This document shows positions 1-8,154 of a stretch of DNA of 48,921 nucleotides, piece after piece. Numbering within the stretch: the first letter of the stretch is position 1; every line of letters starts with the position of its first letter. Below the pieces are notes generated by a model that was not told the DNA's origin, did no database searches, and worked only from the letters and a program-made list of their open reading frames with translations. Location: positions 1-48,921 of the forward strand of contig JAPLSW010000046.1 of NCBI GenBank assembly GCA_026398435.1, written 5' to 3'. The position numbers and the translations under genes are program-made. This DNA is from Chlamydiota bacterium. GTDB taxonomy: Bacteria; Chlamydiota; Chlamydiia; Chlamydiales; Rhabdochlamydiaceae.

Positions 1-86
1 GCAGCCAAAATACAAGAGCTCTTTAACACCTGTAAAAGAAAAAAAGTGCTATGCTAATACTTACTAAATTAAAACCAACAAGGGAG

Positions 87-132
87 CAGCGCTTCCTCCC
101 CAACCTGAAGGATGGGGTCTCCGCGCTGTCAA
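87..132 (+). repeat. IS200/IS605-type right-end hairpin (remnant)
   Basis: An imperfect hairpin has outer stem CAGCGC (87-92) with GCGCTG (123-128) and inner stem CCCCA (98-102) with TGGGG (113-117), followed by TCAA. A second hairpin of exactly the same 42-nt length and layout lies at 44042-44083; its outer stem differs by paired changes. The TTCCTCCCC...GGGGTCTCC layout resembles the right ends of IS200/IS605 (tnpB-type) elements, whose right cleavage site is often TCAA. No transposase gene is present in the window. The remnant forms the leader of the next gene. The family assignment is inference from memory of such ends. Confidence 0.5.
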
Positions 133-136
133 TAGG

Positions 137-1708
137 ATGAATTCAGTTCGACAAGTAAAACTTAAAGCAGTGGCTCTCACTGCCATGTTACTTAGCGTAT
201 GCTTTACTACCTTGGCCAGTGCCAAGAGTGTCACTTTCACGATTTTATCTTTTAATGATGTTTATGAAATTGTCCCTGATCATCAAGGGAGAGGGGGATT
301 TGCTTCGATGCAAACTCTACTCACTCAAGAAAGAGCTACCTCTACTCATCATGTAACGACAGTTAACGGCGATTTCCTCTCCCCTAGTATATTATCTATC
401 TTTGATAAGGGAGCTCATAGGATCGAGCTGTTCAATATGCTCGGTATCGATATGGTGGTTGCGGGGAACCATGAATTTGACTTTGGCCCTGATGAAGTAA
501 AAAAAAGAATTTCCGAATCAAAATTTCCTTGGCTTACTGCTAATGCCTTTGGTGTTGATGGCAGGTATTTTACCGGTGAGCAGCAGACAATGATTGTCGA
601 TGTCGAGGGAATAAAGGTGGGTTTTTTTGGCCTTATCACGGTAGAGACACCTGAGCTTTCCTCCACAGAAAAAAAAGTATGTTTTTCTCCCCTGGCATTT
701 ACTGCTAGAAGGATGATCAAAGATCTTAAAGAGCAGGGAGCTGATGTCATAGTAGCACTTACTCACCTGCTTTTTGCAGAAGATCAGCAGCTAGCAAAAG
801 AGGTCCCTGAGATCGATGTAATACTCGGTGGTCATGACCACGATCCGATCACTTGGTATGATGAAAAGACCTTTATCCATAAATCAGGACAAAATGCGTA
901 TTATTTAGCGCGTATCGACCTGACTATAGAAAAAGACGAGGGAGCTCAAAAGGTTAGGGTGTTTCCCTCATGGAAATTGCTAATAAATAAGGGACTTGAT
1001 GAAGACCCCACAGTCGCTAAGGTTGTAACACAGTATCAGTCCATGCTCAATAGACTTACCTCAGAGACCCTGGCTGTAACAAATGTGGAAATCAATACTT
1101 CCTATACTGTTGTCCGAACAGAAGAGTCTGTTATGGGTAATCTTGTAGCAGATGCTATCCGCTTAGGGTGTGATGCGGACGTTGCTATTATCTCCGGTGG
1201 TATTATACGAGGCAACAAGACCTATAAGCCCGGAACAACAATCAGTATGAGAGATCTTTACTCGGAGATGCCTTTTGGCAATCTCAATGTAATGGTTGAA
1301 ATTCCAGGTAGCGCTATATGGGAGGCTTTAGAAAATGGTGTTTCTCAATATAGTGGTAAGGCAGGAAGATTTCCTCAGGTATCGGGCTTTAGTTTCGTTT
1401 TTGATGAAGCCCTGGCTATCGGCTCAAGGATACTTAGTGTCACAGTGAATGGAGCTCCTTTAGACAAGAAAAAATTGTATAAAGTGGCAACAGTTGACTA
1501 TATGTTCAATGGAGGAGATGGATACCATATGTTTAAGAATGGGCATCTTTTATTAAGTCCCTTAAGGCAGATGAGTACAGTCGGGACACTGGCAGAACTG
1601 CTTCGCTCTACACGTAACATAGATACATGTATTGAAGGACGTATTGTCTCTATTTCAAGTTCGGCAACACTTGATGAGGCGGTAGGGTTACCGCCTGCAG
1701 CGCTTTAA
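137..1708 (+). CDS. Secreted 5'-nucleotidase / metallophosphoesterase, UshA-like
   Basis: This 523-residue protein has an N-terminal signal peptide (hydrophobic stretch ending LASA near residue 29). A calcineurin-type metallophosphoesterase domain follows, then a 5'-nucleotidase C-terminal domain (about 325-510). Metal-site motifs are visible: NDVYE (40-44), NGD (77-79), GNHEFD (110-115), H210 and GGHDHD (231-236). The first motif has Tyr where UshA-type enzymes usually have the His of D-x-H; I have seen this NDVYE variant in other members of the superfamily. The family hydrolyses nucleotides or UDP-sugars, and a secreted copy could salvage host or periplasmic nucleotides. The start ATG lies just after an IS-end-like hairpin with AGG touching the start codon, so the ribosome-binding site is poor and the true leader may have been changed by insertion. 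The exact substrate is unknown. Confidence 0.85.
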   Translation: MNSVRQVKLKAVALTAMLLSVCFTTLASAKSVTFTILSFNDVYEIVPDHQGRGGFASMQTLLTQERATSTHHVTTVNGDFLSPSILSIFDKGAHRIELFNMLGIDMVVAGNHEFDFGPDEVKKRISESKFPWLTANAFGVDGRYFTGEQQTMIVDVEGIKVGFFGLITVETPELSSTEKKVCFSPLAFTARRMIKDLKEQGADVIVALTHLLFAEDQQLAKEVPEIDVILGGHDHDPITWYDEKTFIHKSGQNAYYLARIDLTIEKDEGAQKVRVFPSWKLLINKGLDEDPTVAKVVTQYQSMLNRLTSETLAVTNVEINTSYTVVRTEESVMGNLVADAIRLGCDADVAIISGGIIRGNKTYKPGTTISMRDLYSEMPFGNLNVMVEIPGSAIWEALENGVSQYSGKAGRFPQVSGFSFVFDEALAIGSRILSVTVNGAPLDKKKLYKVATVDYMFNGGDGYHMFKNGHLLLSPLRQMSTVGTLAELLRSTRNIDTCIEGRIVSISSSATLDEAVGLPPAAL

Positions 1709-1711
1709 TTT

Positions 1712-2170
1712 TTACTTTGCGGGTGTTGGAGCTGAGCCTGGAGAGATCTGCTTGGCTCTTACACTTTGTCCTGTTGTTGTGTTTGTCAGGACGTAAGGGT
1801 ACATAGGATCTGTTCCAGCTTTTACTGTCAAAGGAACCGCGGCGATCCAAGCGCTCGATGTTGTCACATCTTGTGGGTGGACTTGCCATCTTGTATAGTC
1901 GCTTAAGATCAGCTGCTGTCCATTTTGTGCGTTCACAGATAAAGAAAGGGCATTATCTTGGGCTACTGGTGGGGCCTGCTGCAAAGTGCTCATGGGCATA
2001 TAATTGAGATCGATCCAGGAAGCTAGCGCCTGCTTTTGTTTAAGGGTTAAATTCACAACCCCTGTCTGTTGTTTTTCAGGCAGTGTCATCTGCTGGTCTA
2101 AATTGGTCGCTGCAAGCATGGGGCTTGTAGCGCAAATAAGAGCTATGCCGTAGAAGATTTTTTTGTACAT
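1712..2170 (-). CDS. Small exported protein of unknown function
   Basis: This 152-residue protein begins with a typical signal peptide (Lys-rich start, hydrophobic core, cleavage probably after MLA-A near residue 21). The mature part is rich in Gln, Thr, Ala and Pro, with no motif I recognise. It has an even spread of polar residues and no further membrane segment, so it is probably periplasmic or secreted. Its stop codon lies 3 nt from the stop of the convergent nucleotidase gene. Its own upstream neighbour on the same strand is the transglutaminase-like protein gene about 130 bp away. No function is proposed. Confidence 0.7.
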   Translation of the reverse strand: MYKKIFYGIALICATSPMLAATNLDQQMTLPEKQQTGVVNLTLKQKQALASWIDLNYMPMSTLQQAPPVAQDNALSLSVNAQNGQQLILSDYTRWQVHPQDVTTSSAWIAAVPLTVKAGTDPMYPYVLTNTTTGQSVRAKQISPGSAPTPAK

Positions 2171-2297
2171 AACGATCCTTGAGGGTAAAGAGGTTTCTTT
2201 TCCTTGTTGTAATATAGATAGGTAGTTTTTTAAAAGAGGGAATAGCGATTTCTTGCTTCCAAGGATCCCTTACCAGATTTTTTCTTAAGTTGCCTAT

Positions 2298-3857
2298 TCA
2301 AAGAGGACTTGGAGCTATCCTTTGCAAAGAGGCCTTTAAACTTTTTAAGGCTTTAGGATGATGGCCGGCTTCTGTTACGATCTTCTCAGCTGAGGTGTAA
2401 AAGGCCCAGGCCTTCATGTAGTCATACCTCTGCATGCAAATGATGCAGAGGTAATATTCTATAGTGGGATTGGTAGGATCGATCTTGTGGTAGCGCATGA
2501 GGACCTCATAGGCCTCTTGCCCTCTTCCTAGTTGCAGATAGGTAGTTGCTAGTTGCAAAAGCCCCGCCCGGAATTTAGGATATTTTTTTAGGTGAGCTTT
2601 CAGCTCATTTTGTTTTGCAATAATTGATTCACGGTTTTCATCCACTGGCATAAACACCATTTTGATCCCTTTAGCATCGACTTTTCCGGTGAGATAATCT
2701 TCTGGCATTGTTTCGGGCGCTATAGCCCCATCAAAGGTAAGACCTTGCACTTGCTTTAACAGGGATTCCCCCTCTTTCTTTTTGCCGGCAAAAAGATAGT
2801 TGATTCCTAGTAGCATTTTTACTAAGGGATCATCAGGAATATACTCCCTTGCCGTTTCATACAATTTTATAGCTGACGTAAAATCTTCTTTTCCAAGCAT
2901 GACAGAGGCTTGGTTGAAAAAAGCCATCCCGACAACTTCTTTCATATTTCTTTTTTGCAGCGATTTAGTATTGATCCCAAGATAGGTGTCTGAAGGGAGG
3001 TTAATTCCTCTGGCTGTCGTTTCTATATTGATTACGTGAGGTCCATTCTGGTAGCTCACATAGATGTGGCCAGGCGGGGTGATGATATCCAGTTCGAGCC
3101 CGATACGCTGCGCTAGGCATAAGTAGAGGGTAGAAACGCCAAGGCATACCCCTTGCCGGCTGTCGAGTACGGAGGGGAGAAAGGTATAGAGATCTATATC
3201 TTTAGCATAAAGGGAATGGGGAGGAAAACGGAACCGCATATCTCTAAAGATAAATTGATTAATCTCCCCAATAATATCTTCTGCTGTTGCTGGCTGTTTC
3301 ATATGAGCTAGTATTTGGAGGGCCATGAGATCTAAGGTAGCTTCATAATGGCGGATCTTTTGTTTAGCATCTGCATCATTTTGGAATTGGTAGATAAGAA
3401 GGGATCTTCCTAGATCGATTTCTGAGGAAGGAAGAGCTAGAACATCTTCTTTTGTCCAAGCTGAAAAACCTTTGAGCTTTCTATTTTCAAGTCTCTCTGC
3501 GACTTTTTCTAAAATACAGAGTTGCTCATCGCCTATTTCAGGGGAAGTGTCCTCTGCCTTTTTTGTCACAAGGCCTATGATGGAATATACATCGAGACTT
3601 GGAAGAAGCAGCGCTTCAGACTCAAGGGTTTCTTTTCCCGTAAGGAGGGTCCAAGCGATTTCCAGGGCCTTTTTACCCTCTATGGTTTCGGGATATAGTT
3701 CATAGAACGCTAGATGCTGCAATAGAGATTTAGGGTCAAGTGTTCTATAAAGAGAAGTGGCATTGGTCGGCAGTGTATAGGGGGCTTGCTTTTTTTTACC
3801 TGCATGTAAAGAAGGGACAGCTGCTAGTAGCAGTAAAAATAGGAACCATGCGCGCAT
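2298..3857 (-). CDS. Exported transglutaminase-like protein with C-terminal TPR repeats
   Basis: The start chosen is MRAWF, because GAGGGAG sits about 8 nt upstream; six more codons are open before it. A signal peptide ending LHAG is followed by a helical region and a transglutaminase/SirB1-like core. Using the longer frame's numbering, the likely catalytic residues are C244 in QGVCLGVS, H270 in PPGHIYVSY and E285 in INIETTARG. The last 220 residues are tetratricopeptide-like helical pairs (for example around LGRGQEAYEVLMRYHKIDP). Such proteins are usually peptidases or non-enzymatic scaffolds in the periplasm. The gene stands alone on its strand and shares no overlap with its neighbours. The domain call is from motif recognition; the substrate is unknown. 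Confidence 0.7.
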   Translation of the reverse strand: MRAWFLFLLLLAAVPSLHAGKKKQAPYTLPTNATSLYRTLDPKSLLQHLAFYELYPETIEGKKALEIAWTLLTGKETLESEALLLPSLDVYSIIGLVTKKAEDTSPEIGDEQLCILEKVAERLENRKLKGFSAWTKEDVLALPSSEIDLGRSLLIYQFQNDADAKQKIRHYEATLDLMALQILAHMKQPATAEDIIGEINQFIFRDMRFRFPPHSLYAKDIDLYTFLPSVLDSRQGVCLGVSTLYLCLAQRIGLELDIITPPGHIYVSYQNGPHVINIETTARGINLPSDTYLGINTKSLQKRNMKEVVGMAFFNQASVMLGKEDFTSAIKLYETAREYIPDDPLVKMLLGINYLFAGKKKEGESLLKQVQGLTFDGAIAPETMPEDYLTGKVDAKGIKMVFMPVDENRESIIAKQNELKAHLKKYPKFRAGLLQLATTYLQLGRGQEAYEVLMRYHKIDPTNPTIEYYLCIICMQRYDYMKAWAFYTSAEKIVTEAGHHPKALKSLKASLQRIAPSPL

Positions 3858-3954
3858 CTCAATACTCCCTCTCAAAACCCTAAGGATAGTATATTGGAAA
3901 AATCCTGTATATCTCTAGAAATGTATATAGTAAAAATTTTAGAAAATAAGTGGT

Positions 3955-4404
3955 TTAACTAGAGGTTGCAAAAGAGACCAAGCCCATCATTGAGGTGGGC
4001 TTAGTCTCTTTCTTATGCCAGGAAACAATCTTTGCAGCTGCGAATTCAACTATCGCTGGGTGCTGCTCATGAAAAGAGGTGCATACCCTTTGAGCTACTT
4101 CCCAGATAGCCACACCTGTAACACCTGCTGCAATCCAGGTAATGGGTCCGAGTAGAAAAGAGCTGATTGTTGCAATAGGAAACCAGATAGGGGATAGAGC
4201 AATGGCTGCTATAACAGCGAGCGCTATCGGAGCGACTTTAGTTATAGTTCCTAACATGTCCTCCAGGGCCCTTGCATCTGTATCACGAACTGTTTGTGTG
4301 AAGGCTCCCATCTCGTCTACTTGGATTTGAGATAGGGGCAGAGGCAGTTTGTAGTTGATAAAAGGGAGTTGAAATGTTAGTCGTTCTTGGGGAATTGCGC
4401 TCAT
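3955..4404 (-). CDS. Inc-like protein with bilobed hydrophobic domain
   Basis: This 149-residue protein has no signal peptide. Its centre holds two closely spaced hydrophobic segments (about residues 56-80 and 83-103) separated by a short turn around LGPITW. This bilobed pattern is the hallmark by which chlamydial inclusion-membrane (Inc) proteins are predicted; these are secreted by type III secretion and inserted into the host vacuole membrane. A strong ribosome-binding site (AGGAG, 8 nt before ATG) supports the start. The gene lies near the type III secretion block. No sequence motif identifies a function, so the Inc assignment is inference from topology and could equally be an ordinary small inner-membrane protein. 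Confidence 0.6.
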   Translation of the reverse strand: MSAIPQERLTFQLPFINYKLPLPLSQIQVDEMGAFTQTVRDTDARALEDMLGTITKVAPIALAVIAAIALSPIWFPIATISSFLLGPITWIAAGVTGVAIWEVAQRVCTSFHEQHPAIVEFAAAKIVSWHKKETKPTSMMGLVSFATSS

Positions 4405-4585
4405 GGGATCTCCTAATCTTTAAAGATTCTTAATGAATGACATGGTAAGAATGTAAGGGTTTTTTTTGCAAAGGATTTTTACTGGCTTTTCCATTTGGCT
4501 GGGAAGGGATTTTTAGTATATATTTTTTCTTTTCCCTGGCAAAGTATTAAGTTTTTGAGATCTATTTAGGAACTTAAGGTTCGTT

Positions 4586-4807
4586 ATGAAAAAAGAAACA
4601 GTAGATAATTCATCTGAACAGAATCCATCTAAGATTGCGATTTTTAAGGGAAAGTAAATTCGAAAAGCTATTTACCAGGATGAATGGTATTTTTCGATTA
4701 TCGATATCCTGGAAAAGAAATTTCACAAAAATGGCGAAGGGGAAGTGCTGGGATATGGGTTTCACTTATATCCTCTAAAAAGCGAAATGCCCCAAGGTCG
4801 CCCTTGA
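4586..4807 (+). pseudogene. Decayed Bro-N / phage-antirepressor-like gene
   Basis: From ATG 4586, after an AAGG-type ribosome-binding site, the frame reads a 23-residue peptide ending KIAIFKGK and then a TAA stop at 4655-4657. In the same frame it continues IRKAIYQDEWYFSIIDI, then unrelated sequence to a TGA at 4805-4807. The segment KIAIFKGK-IRKAIYQDEWYFSIIDI matches the start of Bro-N domain proteins (DinD/antirepressor-like), where a Lys or Arg codon would replace the stop. The rest of the Bro domain is missing. I read this as a degraded remnant of a phage-type gene, now flanked by a terminator. Confidence 0.55.
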
Positions 4808-4863
4808 GGCAATACGCCGGCCAGGTAGTCCCAACCCATTTTATACCTTGTTTCTAAGAAATC

Positions 4864-4890
4864 CAGGTGTTTATTGCACCTGTTTTTTTT
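4864..4890 (+). terminator. Intrinsic terminator after the Bro-N remnant
   Basis: Stem CAGGTG / CACCTG (6 bp) with a 7-nt loop is followed at once by eight T. It is oriented to stop plus-strand transcription from the decayed gene before it runs against malQ. Confidence 0.6.
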
Positions 4891-4919
4891 CTATGTATCT
4901 ACTTACCGGGAATATCTTA

Positions 4920-6512
4920 TTAGGAAAGAATCTTATGCATGTATTTTTTTAGAGGGAGACTTTCAGCAATCTCTTCAAAAGAGGTTCGGAATTTATAGGT
5001 CCAGTTAGTAGGTAGTATTTTTCCGGGGATATTAATCCGATCTTGCTCAGAGTCCGGCCAGGCAAGCTCAGGGCAGAGGGCCAAATACTCTTGGAGGAGG
5101 TTGATGTGAAAGAGACTTGATGTGTGGTGGGCGTCATGAAGGAGCTCTGCCCTTTGGTCTATGGAAAGATGGGGATCATATTTCCAATGTTTAGACAGGG
5201 CAAGTGGCATGGCCTCTTCAGGAAAGACCTTCCACCACTCTCCAAGGGTTTCAGAGTCGTGCGTAGAAAGACAAGTCATGCTAATTGGTGGGTACTTTTT
5301 TAGGGGGATAAAATGCTTGTCTGTATGCCAATTCCTTTCCCAGCGCATGACTTTTGTACTACAGATTCCTAAGTGTTGGAGTATAGGGCGAACAACATCC
5401 GGCACAACCCCTAGATCTTCGGCGATGGGTAACATATCGGAGAAGGAAATCAATTTGGAAAGGATTTCTTCTCCCTGTGGGCCCCATAGAGATTCATCTG
5501 CAGGAAGATATTTTCCTTCTTTTGCCGGGCAATTTACCTGTATTGCCCAAATTCTGAAAAAGCCAATCACATGGTCTATTCTATAAATATCGTAGAAGTT
5601 ATTTGCATAGCTAAGTCTATTTTTCCACCACTTGTAATTATTTTTCTCCATCACGCGCCAGTTAAATAGAGGAAAGCCCCAATATTGCCCTTCTTTATTA
5701 TACATATCGGGTGGAGCTCCAGCGCAGTAGTCTAAGGTAAACAGCTCAGGGTTATGCCAGACATCTGCGCTATCGGGACTTATAAGGATCGGGATGTCTC
5801 CTTTCAGAAATACCCCATGTTCATTGGCTATTTTTTTAACAGTTGATAGCTGCAAAAAACAGAGGTACTGCAGGAGGATATAAAAAGTAATCTCTGTCCT
5901 GTTTTTTTCTACAAGAGCCGTATATTCTTCCTCTGTCGGTGTTTTTAGCTCTCTTGGCCAGGTGACATGGTTATTTTGGCTTAAGGTCCCTTTGATAGTT
6001 TTAAATAAAGCATAAGCCTCAAGCCAGGTATTACCTGCAATGTACCGCTCATATTGGGAAGTAGAGAGTAGTTTTTCTGCGTACTTGTCTAGATAGCTGC
6101 GGAGGAAATTGGCTTTATGGCTTTGTACTTCAGAATATAGGACACGGGGGCTTGCGTTTAAGTGGCAAAGATCTTGTATTTTTGTGGAAAGTTCCGGGTC
6201 GGTATCTATAAAGGGAAGATGCAAAAGGGAAAGGTATACCGGGTTCAGGGCGCAGGAGGAGATGCTATTATAGGGACTGGGGTCACCTGCTGAATCATTT
6301 AAGGGGAGGAGCTGGATTACATCCATGTTCATCTCTTTGCACCACTTTATAAGGGGGACAAGATCGAAAAATTCTCCGATGCCGCTGCTTTGTTTGGTAT
6401 GGAGGGAAGACAGGGGTAGGGCAATTCCATTGTGCTGATATATGCCGATCTTTTTCCACTGGCTGGATGTGCTAGAGGAGAGAAGATCTTCCTTTACCTT
6501 GTGGAGAGTCAC
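4920..6512 (-). CDS. malQ: 4-alpha-glucanotransferase (amylomaltase, GH77)
   Basis: MalQ transfers alpha-1,4-glucan chains between maltodextrins and works in chlamydial glycogen metabolism in the cytoplasm. The 530-residue length fits GH77. Catalytic residues can be placed: nucleophile D313 in YRIDHVIGFFRIW, acid/base E365 in AEDLGVVP and D419 in STHDSET. The start is GTG and overlaps the chaperone stop codon (TAGTGA), so translation is probably coupled to the upstream secretion gene. malQ beside the type III chaperone and copN is the gene order also found in C. trachomatis, which argues for a conserved operon. Confidence 0.93.
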   Translation of the reverse strand: MTLHKVKEDLLSSSTSSQWKKIGIYQHNGIALPLSSLHTKQSSGIGEFFDLVPLIKWCKEMNMDVIQLLPLNDSAGDPSPYNSISSCALNPVYLSLLHLPFIDTDPELSTKIQDLCHLNASPRVLYSEVQSHKANFLRSYLDKYAEKLLSTSQYERYIAGNTWLEAYALFKTIKGTLSQNNHVTWPRELKTPTEEEYTALVEKNRTEITFYILLQYLCFLQLSTVKKIANEHGVFLKGDIPILISPDSADVWHNPELFTLDYCAGAPPDMYNKEGQYWGFPLFNWRVMEKNNYKWWKNRLSYANNFYDIYRIDHVIGFFRIWAIQVNCPAKEGKYLPADESLWGPQGEEILSKLISFSDMLPIAEDLGVVPDVVRPILQHLGICSTKVMRWERNWHTDKHFIPLKKYPPISMTCLSTHDSETLGEWWKVFPEEAMPLALSKHWKYDPHLSIDQRAELLHDAHHTSSLFHINLLQEYLALCPELAWPDSEQDRINIPGKILPTNWTYKFRTSFEEIAESLPLKKYMHKILS

Positions 6513-6973
6513 TATCTTTTCATCCCCAAAGGTGGAGCGGACGTTCCGGATGATCCGGAGGATGGAAGGGCTACTTTAGTGAGATTGCCAGAGTCTATGG
6601 CCATGCGCCAATCATCTGCCCCTTCGAGTAATTCCTGGAGTTTATTATTTAACTTTTCAGGGGTGAGTTTTTCAAAGGAGAGATAGGTAAATATAACGAG
6701 CTTGTTATTTCTTTCAGAATAAGCAAATGTACCAAGGCGAGGATAGGTGCTGTTGATACGAAGTGCTTCTTTAAGGACATTTTCTCGGTATCGGCCTGGA
6801 GGCAGCTCAGAGGCAAAGCATCCGAGTAAAAGAAGATCTTTTACTTCGTCAAATTCCATATTTACCTGGATCTTGCCATTGATATTAAGCTTGCATACGG
6901 TTCCCCGTTCAGCATGTAGTCCTATTTCTAGGAGATCACCGAGTTGTATAATAAGGTCTTCAAATTTATTCAT
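6512..6973 (-). CDS. CesT/SycE-family type III secretion chaperone (Scc1-like)
   Basis: This small acidic protein (153 residues from MNKFEDL) has the CesT/SycE fold pattern: N-terminal helix FEDLIIQLGDLLEIG, central beta strands, and helix TPEKLNNKLQELLEGADDW. The tail is Ser/Gly/Pro-rich. The ATG at 6973 overlaps the last 8 nt of copN; eleven more codons are open upstream but would lie deeper inside copN. Class I chaperones bind the N-terminus of their secreted partner and keep it ready for export. Position next to copN and sequence type point to the Scc1 role (CopN chaperone, with a partner Scc4 encoded elsewhere). The family is well supported, the partner is inferred. Confidence 0.8.
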   Translation of the reverse strand: MNKFEDLIIQLGDLLEIGLHAERGTVCKLNINGKIQVNMEFDEVKDLLLLGCFASELPPGRYRENVLKEALRINSTYPRLGTFAYSERNNKLVIFTYLSFEKLTPEKLNNKLQELLEGADDWRMAIDSGNLTKVALPSSGSSGTSAPPLGMKR

Positions 6974-8141
6974 CTTCCTCTTCTCCTTCATCAAGCTGCT
7001 CTTCAAGATCTTCTAAGGCTTCTATAAATGCCATAAGGATATCTTGCCTATGCTGATCGTTTCTAAAGAGCCTGGGAGCTACCTGACGCACTCCATCTCG
7101 CATCTGTGTAAATATGATAACCTCTGCAATGATTTCATCGGAGATTCCCATTTGAGCTCCTAGCTGAACAACTTTATCGGCAGAGGGGTATCTTTCTAGT
7201 AGGAATTTTACAAAGAGTTTGGCGAGCATCTCAAAGGTAACCCTTGTCGTTGTTGCAAGCCCCTGCCTTTCAAAGGCGGATGAGATCAGTTTCATCCTGG
7301 ATTGAAAGAAGCGGTAGACACCAAGTATTGCTTGTAGCGATTTTGTCTCGCTCATAAGCCTGTGTAATTCCCCTCTCGAAATGGACGGGCCCTTCGATTT
7401 CAAGTCAGAGCCGAGGGAGTGGAGTACAAAGGCGATCACCGTCTTCATTTTTTCAAAGGGGTACTTAGTAGAGAGTTCCTCGAAAAGGGTCGCTGGATCT
7501 CTTGGATTTCCTGTTAGATCACGGTAGAGGTCTCGAAGTCCAGTGGGAGATCCGAGCCCTGTTTCAGAAAATTGACGAGCTTGGACATTGATGTTTCTTC
7601 CAGCCCTGATCTCCCTGCCGGAAATTTCATTAAACTTCTCTTTGCAGTCTCGAACCTTTTCAGCAAGCTCTCCAGATGTTGTAGCTTCAAGGAAGTCTAA
7701 AGCTTCATCAGCAAGAGAAACATCTGGATAGGATTCAAGTACTTTCTTCAGGATCTCTTCAGCAGAATCTTTTACACTTATCCGACCGCGAAGAAGCATC
7801 AGGTTTTTGGAGTGGAGCTCCGGATTTTTTTCTTCAAATTGCTGGGCGGTTTTATCGACGCTTTCTATTTGGATCTCTTCAGAGTCTGCTTTTTCCGTTT
7901 TTTCCGCTTTTTCTGCTTCTTCTTCTTTAGGTTTCCTTTTGACTCGAGCCTCGAGCGTATCAAATCGGCGCATAGCATTTGCTGCCGGATTCAGACTTTC
8001 TGACCACTCTTGAAAATTTTCTGCTTTACTTTCTTGGATGATCGCAAAACGAGCTGCAGCATTTGCCTGTTGCGCTTGGTGCACGCTACTGGGATTTGCG
8101 TGCGACTTCTGTATCCCTTCTGCTCTAAAATGATCAACCAT
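6966..8141 (-). CDS. copN: CopN, type III secretion gatekeeper (SctW)
   Basis: CopN plugs the type III export apparatus until host contact and is itself secreted. The 391-residue protein is almost wholly alpha-helical. It starts with a disordered, Ala/Gln-rich secretion-signal region, then a charged low-complexity stretch rich in Lys, Glu and Ala (about 68-90), the HrpJ/InvE/YopN-type domain, and a TyeA-like C-terminal region (about 290-380). It ends in a very acidic EEDE tail. It sits between its probable chaperone and cdsV, with only 13 nt to the latter, which is the arrangement of the C. trachomatis locus. The charged insert is less conserved and is probably flexible. Confidence 0.88.
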   Translation of the reverse strand: MVDHFRAEGIQKSHANPSSVHQAQQANAAARFAIIQESKAENFQEWSESLNPAANAMRRFDTLEARVKRKPKEEEAEKAEKTEKADSEEIQIESVDKTAQQFEEKNPELHSKNLMLLRGRISVKDSAEEILKKVLESYPDVSLADEALDFLEATTSGELAEKVRDCKEKFNEISGREIRAGRNINVQARQFSETGLGSPTGLRDLYRDLTGNPRDPATLFEELSTKYPFEKMKTVIAFVLHSLGSDLKSKGPSISRGELHRLMSETKSLQAILGVYRFFQSRMKLISSAFERQGLATTTRVTFEMLAKLFVKFLLERYPSADKVVQLGAQMGISDEIIAEVIIFTQMRDGVRQVAPRLFRNDQHRQDILMAFIEALEDLEEQLDEGEEEDE

Positions 8142-8154
8142 AAAGAATTACTTC

